Source: Bradyrhizobium sp. dw_78
GTDB taxonomy: Bacteria; Pseudomonadota; Alphaproteobacteria; Rhizobiales; Xanthobacteraceae
Assembly: GCF_018449525.1 (NCBI RefSeq)
Contig: NZ_JAAVUS010000014.1
Location: forward strand, 62,001-126,000
Direction of reading: 5' to 3'
Length of the DNA stretch: 64,000 bases
Shown piece after piece: positions 48,285 to 59,933 of the stretch. Numbering within the stretch: position 1 is the stretch's first letter; the number at the start of each line of letters is the position of its first letter. The notes under the pieces are model-generated. The model was given only the letters and a program-made list of their open reading frames with translations. It was not told the DNA's origin and did not search any database. The position numbers and the translations under genes were made by a program.

Positions 48285-48472
48285 GCATTGCCTCGTTCGT
48301 TCTTATGCGTTCCCTATGCGATTTTGGTACGGCGCTCGCGGAGCGCCGTCAACTTCGCCGGTTGCGGGTCAGACCCCTGCTTTCCATGCGGCAGGGCTCG
48401 AGACTGGCGCCGGTCGCGAACTGATGTAATGGTCAGGCGGAATTCCAGCAAATGCCGATGACGGAGGCAACC

Positions 48473-48961
48473 ATGCAACGACGCAAATTCCTGATCGCCG
48501 GGGCGGTAACGGCCGCCGGCGCCGTTTCCACAGCCGCGCTCGCCCAGAACGGCGCGACGCAATCCTTGCCGGATCGCTTCGCCGCCACGTTGAGCGCGCA
48601 CGACATCGGGGCCTTCGCTGATCTGTTCTCGGAGGATTATGTCAACCACCAGTTCAGCGCGGCGGCTCCTGCGCCGGCCGCGGGAAAATCCCCTAAGCAG
48701 GCGTCGGTCGATTTCTTTGCCGCGCGGCTGGCGGGCATGTCCGACCTGCAGGTCGCCGTCGAAACGGCGATCGTAACCGGCGACCGGATCGCCGCGAGTT
48801 TCGTCTATACCGGCACGCATGACGGAGCCTATCTGGGCGTCGCGCCGACCCATCGCCGGCTGAAATTCACTTCATGCGATATATTCACCGTGAAGGATGG
48901 CCGGCTTCGCGAACATTGGGGCATGGGCGACATCGCCGGAATTCTGGCTCAGCTACGCTGA
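48473..48961 (+). CDS. Exported SnoaL-like ester-cyclase family protein
   Basis: A 162-residue protein, start ATG 48473 (MQRRKFLIAG) with GGAGG six bases ahead. The N-terminus is a twin-arginine-type signal (RRKFLIAGAVTAAGA, cleavage after ALA). The mature part has the SnoaL/NTF2 fold pattern: LSAHDIGAFADLFSEDYVNH, and VTGDRIAASFVYTGTHDGAY. Secretion to the periplasm is inferred; substrate is unknown. It overlaps the convergent LLM gene by 9 bp. Confidence 0.82.
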   Translation: MQRRKFLIAGAVTAAGAVSTAALAQNGATQSLPDRFAATLSAHDIGAFADLFSEDYVNHQFSAAAPAPAAGKSPKQASVDFFAARLAGMSDLQVAVETAIVTGDRIAASFVYTGTHDGAYLGVAPTHRRLKFTSCDIFTVKDGRLREHWGMGDIAGILAQLR

Positions 48962-49993
48962 GCCGGCCAGCAATTCGCGAACCAGCGGAATCACCTTGGT
49001 CCCGTAAAGCTCGATGCTGCGCATGAGCTTTTCGTGGGGCAGCCCGCCGGCGCTATACTTCATGTCGAACCGCGAAATCCCGAGCGCGCGCACGGTCGAT
49101 ACGATCTTGCGCGCCACTGTCTGCGGCGAGCCGACATACAGGGAGCCGTGGGCCGCCTCCCGATCGAATTCGGCCTGCTGCATCGGCGGCCAGCCGCGTT
49201 CGGCGCCGATCCGGTCACGCATCCGCTTGTAATCCGGCCAGAGTTCTTCGTGCGCCTGTTCGTCGCTGTCCGCGACATAGCCCGGCGAATGCACGCCGAT
49301 CGGCTGCACCGGTCGACCGATCTGACCATAGGCGCGGCGATAGAGATCGACATAAGGCTGGAAGCGGTTCGGATCGCCGCCGATGATGGCAAGCATCAGC
49401 GGCATGTCGTACCGGACCGCGCGCACCACGGATTCCGGGCTGCCGCCAACGCCGATCCAGGTCTTGAGATGTCCGGTCTCGACCGGCGGGAACACGCGCT
49501 GATCGACCAGGGGCGGCCGCGTCGTGCCTTGCCAGGTGACGGGCTCCTGCGCGATCAGGGCCGCGAACAGGTCGAGTTTTTCCTCGAAAAGCCGCTCATA
49601 ATCGCTGAGCTCGAATCCAAACAGCGGAAAGGATTCCGTGAAGGATCCGCGGCCGAGAATGACTTCGGCACGCCCGCCCGATGCGGCGTCCAGCGTTGCA
49701 AACCGCTGGAACACCCGGATGGGATCGTCCGAACTGAGCACCGTCACCGCCGAGCCCAGACGAATTCGTTTCGTGCGCCCCGCAATTGCAGCCAGCACGA
49801 CTTCCGGCGCGGACACCGCGAAGTCGGTCCGGTGATGTTCGCCGACGCCGAAAAAGTCGATGCCCAATTGATCGGCGAGGACAGCCTCGTCGATGACGTT
49901 TCGGATCACCTGGGCATGAGGCAGGGGATGGCCATCAATCCCGGTCGTCACATCGCCGAACGTATCCAGCCCAAGTTCCAGACTTCTCACCAT
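48953..49993 (-). CDS. LLM-class flavin-dependent oxidoreductase
   Basis: A 346-residue luciferase-like monooxygenase. FFGVGEHHRTDFAVSAPEV and RIRLGSAVTVLSSDDPIRVF are hallmark segments of the bacterial luciferase-like fold, and YVGSPQTVARKIV near the C-terminus is the usual closing motif. It uses FMN or F420; which and for what is not shown. It stands between the SnoaL-like gene and the DUF2867 gene. Confidence 0.9.
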   Translation of the reverse strand: MVRSLELGLDTFGDVTTGIDGHPLPHAQVIRNVIDEAVLADQLGIDFFGVGEHHRTDFAVSAPEVVLAAIAGRTKRIRLGSAVTVLSSDDPIRVFQRFATLDAASGGRAEVILGRGSFTESFPLFGFELSDYERLFEEKLDLFAALIAQEPVTWQGTTRPPLVDQRVFPPVETGHLKTWIGVGGSPESVVRAVRYDMPLMLAIIGGDPNRFQPYVDLYRRAYGQIGRPVQPIGVHSPGYVADSDEQAHEELWPDYKRMRDRIGAERGWPPMQQAEFDREAAHGSLYVGSPQTVARKIVSTVRALGISRFDMKYSAGGLPHEKLMRSIELYGTKVIPLVRELLAGSA

Positions 49994-50111
49994 GTCGCTC
50001 TCGATTGATTTGCGGCCACCCGTGTACGTCGATAGCTCGATCTCTTGCGGCCATCATGCGGCCCGGCACCGTATGGCTTCTGCATTTCTAGCACGTTGAC
50101 CAATATGGGTT

Positions 50112-50591
50112 TCAAGCCGCCGCCTTTTGCAGCATGGCGGCAACGATCAGGCGGTGAAAGGGCAGGATGATTGCGAGATAGACGCGGCCGAGCCGGTTAT
50201 GCGTCCTGACCAGCGTCGTCGCGGTAACGTGTTGGCCGGAGCCGGAAGAGGCGACGTCCACCACCAGGCGAAAATCCAGATGCTTGTCGTTGAAGCCTGC
50301 GACAAGGCGATCCGGTGTTTCGCGGAGGACCGGAAATATCCCGATCATCTCGCGGGACGGCCATTCGCCCTCGCCCGATGTTTTCAAGCCAAACGGGGCG
50401 ACCAGAAGATTGCGGAGCGACATCAGAACTTCGATCCATCGCGGCGAGCGCTCCGTCATCCGCTCCGCGGCCTGACGCGCGTCGCGGATTTCGCGCTGCG
50501 TTTCAATGCGGAAAGCGTCGGCGAATTGCGCGCCGGAGAGCAGTGCGCCGGTATCGATATCGGGTGCAACCTCGCGGACCTTCATGGTCAA
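50112..50591 (-). CDS. DUF2867 domain protein
   Basis: A 159-residue protein. LVRTHNRLGRVYLAIILPFHRLIV at the C-terminus (quoted in part) is the DUF2867 hallmark and LDFRLVVDV is a core strand. No function is known for the family. It stands alone with a repeat-rich interval upstream. Confidence 0.85.
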   Translation of the reverse strand: MTMKVREVAPDIDTGALLSGAQFADAFRIETQREIRDARQAAERMTERSPRWIEVLMSLRNLLVAPFGLKTSGEGEWPSREMIGIFPVLRETPDRLVAGFNDKHLDFRLVVDVASSGSGQHVTATTLVRTHNRLGRVYLAIILPFHRLIVAAMLQKAAA

Positions 50592-50687
50592 AAAGCCTGT
50601 TTGCCGGCGAGCGGATCAATCCAGCCAGAACTTATAACGCTATAGCATCCCAGCAAGCGGTCTGCCGCCCTTTGCTTATCAAGAGCT

Positions 50688-50782
50688 TGGTTCGGATTGA
50701 ATCAGAACCAAAGCTATTGATTCTTGTTTTGACGCGTTTTCTTCGCGCGAACCGGTATCCACTTCACTCAAAAACGCTCTAG
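50688..50782. repeat. Dispersed chromosomal repeat, copy D
   Basis: It has GGTTCGGATTGAATCAGAACC, TTGACGCGTTTTCTTCGC, GGTATCCACTTCACTC and AAAACGCTCTAG, as in copies B and C and the shorter A. Confidence 0.8.
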
Positions 50783-51370
50783 CCTGGGCCGCAACAGGAC
50801 GGCAGTCATGGCTTCACGTTCCCGCGGCGCGTGAACTGCCCGAGTGATGCATCAAGAATGCCCCTCGAAAAAACAGAGGGCGCAGCGCGACCCTCAAGGG
50901 AGGGCGCGGGGAAGGCCGGGTGCCCGTTGCACCCGCAGCCTCGCGTGCAAAAGGTAAAAAGCACACGAGTTCGTCACCACAGGTACACCGGGACAGCCCG
51001 GCCTTCCCTGCGCAATGGTTTTAACGGTTTCCTTCGTGCTCTCCCTGGCGACCGGGCTTTATTGTCACCATCACCCGCGAGACGCGGCAACGCGTCTTCG
51101 CGAATTTGACGCCAGCGTCGGGGCGTCAGGACCACACGACTTCGCCGTCCGCAACAACAGCGTTCGTCTCTCGCCGCTGCCGCGTCCACCGCATTCCACC
51201 GCAACGTTCGTGACGATCGCGAGCCGCCCCTCATCCGCGGTGAGACACGCGGAGTTAAAGCGGTGATTTGGCCACGGCGGGAAGCGGAATATTTTCTGCA
51301 AAAGGGCTGGCCAGACTTTTGGTGATTTGCCCGTCGGGCCGTTTTGCGGGTGCCGCCGCCTCCTCCCACC

Positions 51371-51461
51371 GTCATTCCGGGGCAGCCCGCAGGGCTGAAC
51401 CAGGAATCCATCGGGCCATATATGGATTCCGGGTTCGCGCTATAGCGCGCCCCGGAATGAC
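51371..51461. repeat. Nested palindromic repeat
   Basis: GTCATTCCGGGGC at the left pairs with GCCCCGGAATGAC at the right, and inside GGAATCCAT pairs with ATGGATTCC. A REP-like unit that could fold as a long hairpin downstream of the leftward murA gene. Related pieces stand at about 3640-3690. Confidence 0.75.
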
Positions 51462-51553
51462 GGTCGTGTTTAATGGCTGCTGCATCCGGCAAATCATCGG
51501 TCCATCCGGCTTCACCGGTTGCCGGCAATGGGAGCGATCCGCTTTCCTGCCGG

Positions 51554-52846
51554 TCAGCCACGCTCCGGCACGCGGGTGATTTTCGCGCCGAGCGCGTTGA
51601 GGCGTTCATCGATCCGCTCATAGCCGCGCTCGATCTGGTCGGCATTGTTGATGGTGCTGGTGCCTTCGGCACATACCGCGGCCAGCAGCATCGCCATGCC
51701 GGCGCGGATATCGGGCGATATCATCGAGGCGGCGTGAAGGCGGCTTGGCCCCGCCACGATCGCGCGGTGCGGATCGCACAGCACGATGCGCGCGCCCATC
51801 GAGATCAGCTTGTCGACGAAGAACATCCGCGACTCGAACATCTTCTCGAACATCAGGATCACGCCGTCGCACTGGCTCGCGGTCACGATCGCGATCGACA
51901 TCAGGTCGGCGGGGAAGGCTGGCCAGGGCTGGTCTTCCAGCTTCGGCACATGGCCGCCGAAATCGTCCTTGATCTTCATCGCCTGGCCCGAAGGCACGAC
52001 GAGATCATCGCCTTCGACGCCACAGACGATGCCGAGCCGCTCAAATCCCATCCGGATCGAGCGCAGATGTTCGACGCCGGCGCGCGCGATCCGCAAAGGC
52101 GATCGTGTCACCGCGGCGAGCCCGATCAGCGAGCCGACCTCGATATGGTCGGGGCCGATCGCATAGCGCGCCGGGCCCAGCGTCGCCGGGCCGTGTACGA
52201 TCATGGTGTTGGTGCCGATGCCTTCGATGCGGGCGCCGATCGCGACCAGGAAATGTGCGAGATCCTGCACATGCGGTTCGGATGCGGCGTTGCGCAGATA
52301 GGTCGTGCCATGCGCCGCCACCGCCGCGACCAGCGCGTTTTCAGTGGCGGTCACGCTTGGTTCGTCGAGGAAGACGTCCGCGCCCTTGAGACGCGAAGCC
52401 CGAAATTCAAGCCGGTGGGTCGTCGTCACGGTGGCGCCGAGCTGCTCGAACGCCAGAAAATGCGTATCGAGGCGCCGGCGTCCGATCACGTCGCCGCCGG
52501 GCGGCGGCAGCGTGACTTCGCCGCAGCGGGCGAGCAACGGTCCGGCCAGCAGGATCGAGGCGCGGATCCGCGCGCATAATTCGGGGTCGAGATCGGTGGC
52601 CCGGATTTCCTTGGCATGGATCGCGAGCGTGTTGCGGCTCTGCCATTCGGCGGACGCGCCGACGGAGCGGACCAGTTCGACCAGCGTTTCGGTGTCGCGA
52701 ATCCGCGGCACGTTTTCCAGCGTCACCGGATGTTCGGTGAGCAGTGCTGCGGCGATGATCGGCAGCGCCGCATTCTTGTTGCCGGACGGCTCGATGGTGC
52801 CGGTTAACCGATGGCCGCCTTCAACGACATATTGGACCGGCGGCAT
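51554..52846 (-). CDS. murA: UDP-N-acetylglucosamine 1-carboxyvinyltransferase (MurA-type, Asp in place of active-site Cys)
   Basis: A 430-residue EPSP-synthase-fold enzyme with MurA signatures LTGTIEPSGNKNAALPI (Lys22/Asn23 pair region) and PPPGGDVIGRRRLDTH. In E. coli MurA the matching loop is GGCxIG with Cys115; here Asp119 stands in this place. This natural change is known from fosfomycin-resistant MurA of mycobacteria and chlamydiae. The reaction, enolpyruvyl transfer to UDP-GlcNAc, is still expected. The alphaproteobacterial main MurA usually has Cys, so this may be a second copy. It is just downstream of gyrB (16 bp). Confidence 0.88.
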   Translation of the reverse strand: MPPVQYVVEGGHRLTGTIEPSGNKNAALPIIAAALLTEHPVTLENVPRIRDTETLVELVRSVGASAEWQSRNTLAIHAKEIRATDLDPELCARIRASILLAGPLLARCGEVTLPPPGGDVIGRRRLDTHFLAFEQLGATVTTTHRLEFRASRLKGADVFLDEPSVTATENALVAAVAAHGTTYLRNAASEPHVQDLAHFLVAIGARIEGIGTNTMIVHGPATLGPARYAIGPDHIEVGSLIGLAAVTRSPLRIARAGVEHLRSIRMGFERLGIVCGVEGDDLVVPSGQAMKIKDDFGGHVPKLEDQPWPAFPADLMSIAIVTASQCDGVILMFEKMFESRMFFVDKLISMGARIVLCDPHRAIVAGPSRLHAASMISPDIRAGMAMLLAAVCAEGTSTINNADQIERGYERIDERLNALGAKITRVPERG

Positions 52847-52862
52847 GTGGCTTCACCACGCC

Positions 52863-55337
<2,475 letters not shown>

Positions 55338-55575
55338 TCAGGCGCTGATGGAGCTATTTATGCCATGAAACAAGCCATGCGCCTAGCGCAAAGGCTCTCG
55401 CAACAAGCTATTGAATAAATGGGATTTTTTAAGGGTTTTTCAAGGCGCTCGGGGATCGATTCGAGGGGGTTGAAAAAGGCTGATTCGGGCGTGCGGCAGC
55501 GCTCCCCGGAACTGGCTTTCGTACCCTCCACGCGGCGCGAACGAGGCGCCGAAAATCGCCAACAAGCAAGAGCGA

Positions 55576-56733
55576 TCAGGTGCGGCCGCGTGGCGTGATA
55601 CGGCCGGACTCGACGTCGAAAATCTCACCCGATGCGCCGATATCCGCGAAGGCGGCGGGATCGGCGCCGGTCATCCAGACCTGGGAGCCGAGCCTGGCCA
55701 GTTCCGCGAACAGCGCCTTGCGCCTGGCGGGATCGAGATGCGCGACCACCTCGTCGAGCAGCAGCAGCGGTATGATGCCGGTCATTTCCGCAACCAGGCT
55801 GGCATGCGCCAGCACTAGCCCGATCAGCAGCGCCTTTTGCTCGCCGGTCGAGGCGTCACGGGCCGGCATGTTTTTCGGCGCGTAGATCACTTGCAGATCG
55901 GTCAGATGAGGGCCATCGAGCGTGCGGCCGGCGGCGGCGTCGCGGGCGCGTCCCTGGCGCAGGATTTCGCGATAGCGGTCCTCGACGGCCGTAGCCGGCT
56001 CGTTTACCAGCGCATTCTCCATCCAGCCGTCCAGCGCGATCGCCGCGGCAGGGAACGCGGACTGCGCGCCGCGCTGGCGCAGCATCGCGGCCAGTCTGGT
56101 CAGGGTCTGGCCGCGTGTCGCCGCCACCGCGACGGCCAGTTCGGCGGTTTCGCGCTCGATCGCGTCGCACCAATGGTCGTCGAAATTGCGCACCTCGAGC
56201 AGCCGGTTGCGCGATCGCAACGAGCGGTCGAGCGCCGAGACCCGCGCCGAATGTTCGCTGTCGATCGCCAGCACCAGGCGATCGAAAAAGCGCCGCCGCT
56301 CCGACGCTCCGCCCGCGAACAGCCCGTCCATCGACGGCGTCAGCCAGACCATGCGCAGATGATCGCCGAACGCCGTAGCCGAGCCGACCGGCTCGCGGTC
56401 GATCCGGCAGCGACGGCTGGTGGCGGCGGCTTCGCCGGCCGGAGCGTCAATGCCGGTGCCAAGCGTGGCCAGCCCCAGCGCGCCTTCCACCTCGGCCGAT
56501 ACCGCCCAGGAGCCGTCTCCCTGGATATCGGCGACTTCGTCAAGCGTCGCGCGACGCAGCCCGCGCCCAGGCGACAGAAACGAGATCGCTTCGATGCAGT
56601 TGGTCTTGCCGGCTCCGTTGGGCCCCACCAGCACCACCATCTCGCCGCGCGTCTCAAGGCCCGCCGCGCGATAATTGCGGAAATGCGTCAGGCCGAGGCG
56701 TCGGATGCGGGAAGGGGTCATGCTGCTCGTCAT
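55576..56733 (-). CDS. recF: DNA replication and repair protein RecF
   Basis: A 385-residue SMC-like ATPase. Walker A GPNGAGKTN is at 37-45, the ABC-type signature and Walker B lie in ASTGEQKALLIGLVLAHA and LLLLDEVVAHLD. RecF helps load RecA at gaps. Start ATG 56733; ATG 56721 (MTPSRIRRLGL) is an alternative that fits the family better. Between recF and dnaN a small broken GIY-YIG unit has been inserted. Confidence 0.95.
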   Translation of the reverse strand: MTSSMTPSRIRRLGLTHFRNYRAAGLETRGEMVVLVGPNGAGKTNCIEAISFLSPGRGLRRATLDEVADIQGDGSWAVSAEVEGALGLATLGTGIDAPAGEAAATSRRCRIDREPVGSATAFGDHLRMVWLTPSMDGLFAGGASERRRFFDRLVLAIDSEHSARVSALDRSLRSRNRLLEVRNFDDHWCDAIERETAELAVAVAATRGQTLTRLAAMLRQRGAQSAFPAAAIALDGWMENALVNEPATAVEDRYREILRQGRARDAAAGRTLDGPHLTDLQVIYAPKNMPARDASTGEQKALLIGLVLAHASLVAEMTGIIPLLLLDEVVAHLDPARRKALFAELARLGSQVWMTGADPAAFADIGASGEIFDVESGRITPRGRT

Positions 56734-56759
56734 TGCCGGGCTTGACCCGGCAATCCATC
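56729..56759. repeat. 31-bp repeat flanking the GIY-YIG unit, left copy
   Basis: The segment from GTCATTGCCGGGC to AATCCATC is itself palindromic (TTGCCGGG and CCCGGCAA) and is repeated in perfect inverted form at 57064-57094. Confidence 0.88.
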
Positions 56760-56766
56760 GTCCGCA

Positions 56767-57090
56767 TCAGCGGACAATATCTTCATATAAATCTCGCCAG
56801 TCCGGATTGCTCGCGATGATCAAATCGATTTTCCACTCGCGCGATCAATGCTTGATGTTCTTCTCGCGTTGAAGCGCCGCGGCGATCGTGTCATGCGCTT
56901 CAAAATAGACCAGGATCTTGATGCCGTAGCGCTTGGTAAAGCCGTCGGCCAGACCTTCCCGATGCTCGTAAACGCGCCGCATCAGATTGTTCGTCACGCC
57001 GACATAGAGCGTTCCGTCGGGCTTGTTTGCGAGAATGTACACCCAATAGCCCATTTCAGTTTTGATGGATTGCCGGGTCAAGCCCGGCAA
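56767..57090 (-). pseudogene. GIY-YIG endonuclease-like protein, interrupted by one stop codon
   Basis: From ATG 57090 the frame codes for YWVYILANKPDGTLYVGVT, the GIY-YIG motif, with the later Arg of LMRRVYEH and the Glu-containing AALQREKNIKH. A TGA at 56845-56847 ends it after 81 residues, but the same frame goes on with SREWKIDLIIASNPDWRDLY until the TGA at 56767-56769. Members of this family have KxWxRxWKxxLI here, so the TGA most simply replaces a TGG Trp codon. The product may be inactive or just shortened by its last helix. The unit is bracketed by 31-bp inverted repeats and stands between recF and dnaN. Confidence 0.82.
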
Positions 57091-57094
57091 TGAC
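57064..57094. repeat. 31-bp repeat flanking the GIY-YIG unit, right copy
   Basis: It is the exact inverted copy of 56729-56759, beginning GATGGATTGCCGGG and ending CGGCAATGAC. Confidence 0.88.
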
Positions 57095-57122
57095 GACTAT
57101 GAAGCAATGACGGCTGTAGAAC

Positions 57123-58241
57123 TCACACCCGCATCGGCATCAGCACGTAGAGCGCGCCCTTGGCATCCTTGTCCTGGACCAGCGTCGGCGAGCCTGGATC
57201 GGCCAGTTTGAGCACCGCGACCTCGCCCTCGATCTGGGCGGCGATGTCGAGCAGGTAGCGCGAGTTGAATCCGATATCGAGCGCGTCGGAGGCATATTCG
57301 ACTTCGAGTTCTTCGGTGGCGCTGCCGGAATCCGGATTGGTCACCGACAGCACCAGCTTGCCCGGCGACAGCGATAGCTTGACGGCGCGGCCGCGCTCGC
57401 TGGAGATCGTCGAAACGCGGTCGACCGCGGCCTCGAAGTCCTTCTTGTCGACGATCAGTTCCTTGTCGTTGTTCTGCGGAATGACCCGGCTGTAATCCGG
57501 GAACGTGCCGTCGATCAGCTTCGAGGTCAGCACGACATTGCCGATGGTGAAACGGATCTTGCCTTGCGACAATTCGATCTGAATCTCGGCTTCATTGTCT
57601 TCGATCAGGCGCTGCACTTCGCCGACGGTCTTGCGCGGGACGATGACGCCCGGCATGCCCGATGCGCCCTTCGGTAGCGGCAGGTCGATCTGGGCCAGAC
57701 GATGCCCGTCGGTCGCGACCGCGCGCAGGGTCGCATTCTTGGCGTCGCCGGCGGCGTGCAGATAGATGCCGTTGAGATAATAACGGGTCTCCTCGGTCGA
57801 GATCGCAAATTGCGTGCGATCGATCAACCGCTTCATGTCGGAGGCGGCGAGCGTGAAGGAGTGCGTCATGTCGCCGGCGGCGAGATCGGGAAAATCGTTT
57901 TCCGGCAGCGTTTGCAGCGTGAAGCGCGACCGGCCGGCGCGGATCGCCAGCACCGCGCGATCGCCATCGCCTTCCAGCACGACCTGCGCGCCGTCCGGCA
58001 GCTTGCGGACGATGTCGTAGAACATATGCGCCGGCACGGTGGTCGACCCGCCGGTGCCGGATTCCGCCGCCAGAGTTTCCGTCACCTCAAGATCGAGATC
58101 GGTGGCCTTCAGCGACAGCCGGGCGCTTTCGGCGCGGACCAAGACGTTGCCCAGAATCGGGATGGTGTTGCGGCGTTCCACCACGCGGTGGACGTGTCCC
58201 AGCGATTTCAGAAGTTGCGCGCGTTCGACGGTGACCTTCAT
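57123..58241 (-). CDS. dnaN: DNA polymerase III beta sliding clamp
   Basis: A 372-residue clamp with three repeated clamp domains. It begins MKVTVERAQLLKSLGHVHRV at ATG 58241, the normal start; a longer frame reaching 58328 has unrelated sequence. IPILGNVLVRAE and the C-terminal YVLMPMRV are typical, the latter close to the family ending MPMRL. It tethers the replicative polymerase to DNA. It follows dnaA on the same strand with a 270-bp gap. Confidence 0.96.
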   Translation of the reverse strand: MKVTVERAQLLKSLGHVHRVVERRNTIPILGNVLVRAESARLSLKATDLDLEVTETLAAESGTGGSTTVPAHMFYDIVRKLPDGAQVVLEGDGDRAVLAIRAGRSRFTLQTLPENDFPDLAAGDMTHSFTLAASDMKRLIDRTQFAISTEETRYYLNGIYLHAAGDAKNATLRAVATDGHRLAQIDLPLPKGASGMPGVIVPRKTVGEVQRLIEDNEAEIQIELSQGKIRFTIGNVVLTSKLIDGTFPDYSRVIPQNNDKELIVDKKDFEAAVDRVSTISSERGRAVKLSLSPGKLVLSVTNPDSGSATEELEVEYASDALDIGFNSRYLLDIAAQIEGEVAVLKLADPGSPTLVQDKDAKGALYVLMPMRV

Positions 58242-58511
58242 TGCTATACCCGCCTGATCCGAAAATGGGGAAGCCGGGCAGCCCACAAGGGGCGCGCCGG
58301 GCGTTTGATACCCGAAAGGCCCGATCAAAGCTGGATTTGATCAAACCCGCGGGGGGACCCCAAGGTGGCGCGGATGGCGCGCCAGCGCAAGAGACCGCGA
58401 GGCCGTTTCCCACGTTTTGGCGAAGTTTTGCCGCTCTTCCCCGGTCAAAGGGAGGAGCGACAAGGCAGGACGGCAAGGGGACGGAATGTCATGAAGACGG
58501 CAGCAGGCGGC

Positions 58512-59933
58512 TCACTCCTGCTGCAGCTGGCGCTTCAGCGCGTCGACCTCTTCGGAGAGCGTCGTGTCCTTTCCGACCAGCGCCTCGATCTTGCGCACGG
58601 CGTGCAGCACCGTGGTGTGATCGCGTCCCCCGAAACGACGGCCGATCTCGGGTAACGAGCGCAGCGTCATCGTCTTGGCCAGATACATCGCGACTTGGCG
58701 CGGGCGCACCACGTTGGCGGTGCGGCGTGAGGACAGCAGGTCGGAGCGGCTGACATTGTACTGCCGCGCCACCACCCGTTGAATGTCCTCGATCTTGATG
58801 CGCTTAGGCTCCTGGGGGCGGATCAGGTCGCGCACTTCGCGCTCGGCCATCTCGAGCGTCACCGGCTGGGCGTTGAGCTTGCTGTGCGCCAGCAGGCGGT
58901 TGATCGCGCCTTCGAGGTCGCGGCCATTATGGGTGATGGTCCGCGCCAGATAATCGAGCACCGGGTCCGGCACGCTGAAGCTGGCATGATGGGCGCGGGC
59001 GGCGGCGACGCGCGACTTGAGGATTCCGAGCCGCAATTCTTCGCCGAGCGATCCCATCTCGACCACGAGCCCTCCGGCCAGGCGCGAGCGCACGCGGTCG
59101 TCGAGGCTTTCGAGATCGGACGGCGGACGGTCGGCGGCGATCACGACCTGGCGGCCGGCGTCGATCAGCGCGTTCAGCGTGTGGCAGAATTCGGCCTGGG
59201 TCGATTTACCCTGCAAAAACTGCAGATCGTCGATCACCAGCACGTCGATGCCGCGCAGCGCTTCCTTGAAGGCCAGCGCCGTCTGCGTCTTCAGCGCCGC
59301 GACGAAGCCGTACATGAATTTTTCCGCGGTGAGGTAAAGCACCTTGCGTTCGTTGCCGGAATTGCCGGCCCAGGTCACCGCCTGCAACAGGTGGGTCTTG
59401 CCGAGCCCGACGCCGGCGTGAATGTAAAGCGGATTGAACATCACGGGATCGCCGCGCCGTCCTTCGGCCACCTGACGCGCCGCCGCATGCGCCAGCGTGT
59501 TGGAGCGGCCGATGACGAAGCTTGCGAAGGTCAGCCGCGGATCGAGCGGCGAGCCGCCGAGCGCGTCATGATTGACCGAAACCGGCGTGGTCGCGGTCGC
59601 GCGCAATTCGGGCGCGGCGCGCTCGACGCGGCGCGTATCCACCGGCGCGGGCATCTCCTTGGCGGGTGCAGCGGGCCGCAGCGCGGTGCGCACGGTAAGG
59701 TCGATCCGGTGTACTTCCGGCATCTCGGCCTGCCAGCAGGAGAGAACGCGCTCGGCGTAATGGGCCTGGATCCAGCTCTTGAGAAACCGCGTCGGGACCG
59801 ACAGGCGGACGCTTTCGTCCTGCACGCCTTCCAGATCCATTCGCGCGAACCAGCTGGTATAAACGTCTTCCCCCACGCTCGAGCGCAACCGGCCCTTCAC
59901 GCGCGACCAGCGATCCTGTTCCATGTTTGACAT
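58512..59933 (-). CDS. dnaA: Chromosomal replication initiator DnaA
   Basis: A 473-residue AAA+ protein starting at ATG 59933 ([20 protein letters not shown]); an ATG nine bases later is an alternative. Domain I is residues 1-80, a variable linker follows, Walker A is in [16 protein letters not shown], Walker B in [15 protein letters not shown], and the DNA-binding domain IV ends with [27 protein letters not shown], the DnaA signature. It opens the origin and regulates replication. It is the first gene of the leftward dnaA-dnaN-recF-gyrB series. Confidence 0.97.
   Translation of the reverse strand: MSNMEQDRWSRVKGRLRSSVGEDVYTSWFARMDLEGVQDESVRLSVPTRFLKSWIQAHYAERVLSCWQAEMPEVHRIDLTVRTALRPAAPAKEMPAPVDTRRVERAAPELRATATTPVSVNHDALGGSPLDPRLTFASFVIGRSNTLAHAAARQVAEGRRGDPVMFNPLYIHAGVGLGKTHLLQAVTWAGNSGNERKVLYLTAEKFMYGFVAALKTQTALAFKEALRGIDVLVIDDLQFLQGKSTQAEFCHTLNALIDAGRQVVIAADRPPSDLESLDDRVRSRLAGGLVVEMGSLGEELRLGILKSRVAAARAHHASFSVPDPVLDYLARTITHNGRDLEGAINRLLAHSKLNAQPVTLEMAEREVRDLIRPQEPKRIKIEDIQRVVARQYNVSRSDLLSSRRTANVVRPRQVAMYLAKTMTLRSLPEIGRRFGGRDHTTVLHAVRKIEALVGKDTTLSEEVDALKRQLQQE

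Larger units (their letters stand above)
50592..51553. repeat. Repeat-filled interval without genes
   Basis: The 960 bases contain one copy of the dispersed repeat (50688-50782), then a stretch from about 50868 to 51130 with AAGGCCGGGTGCCC, TCACCACAGGTACACCGGGA and TTTAACGGTTTCCTTCG, which from memory of such genomes is a high-copy intergenic repeat often mis-called as a gene, and then a nested palindrome (51371-51461). Frames here lack coding features. Confidence 0.65.

Noticed and set aside
46917-48461. 514-residue plus-strand frame
   Set aside because: It is antisense to the MmgE/PrpD gene.
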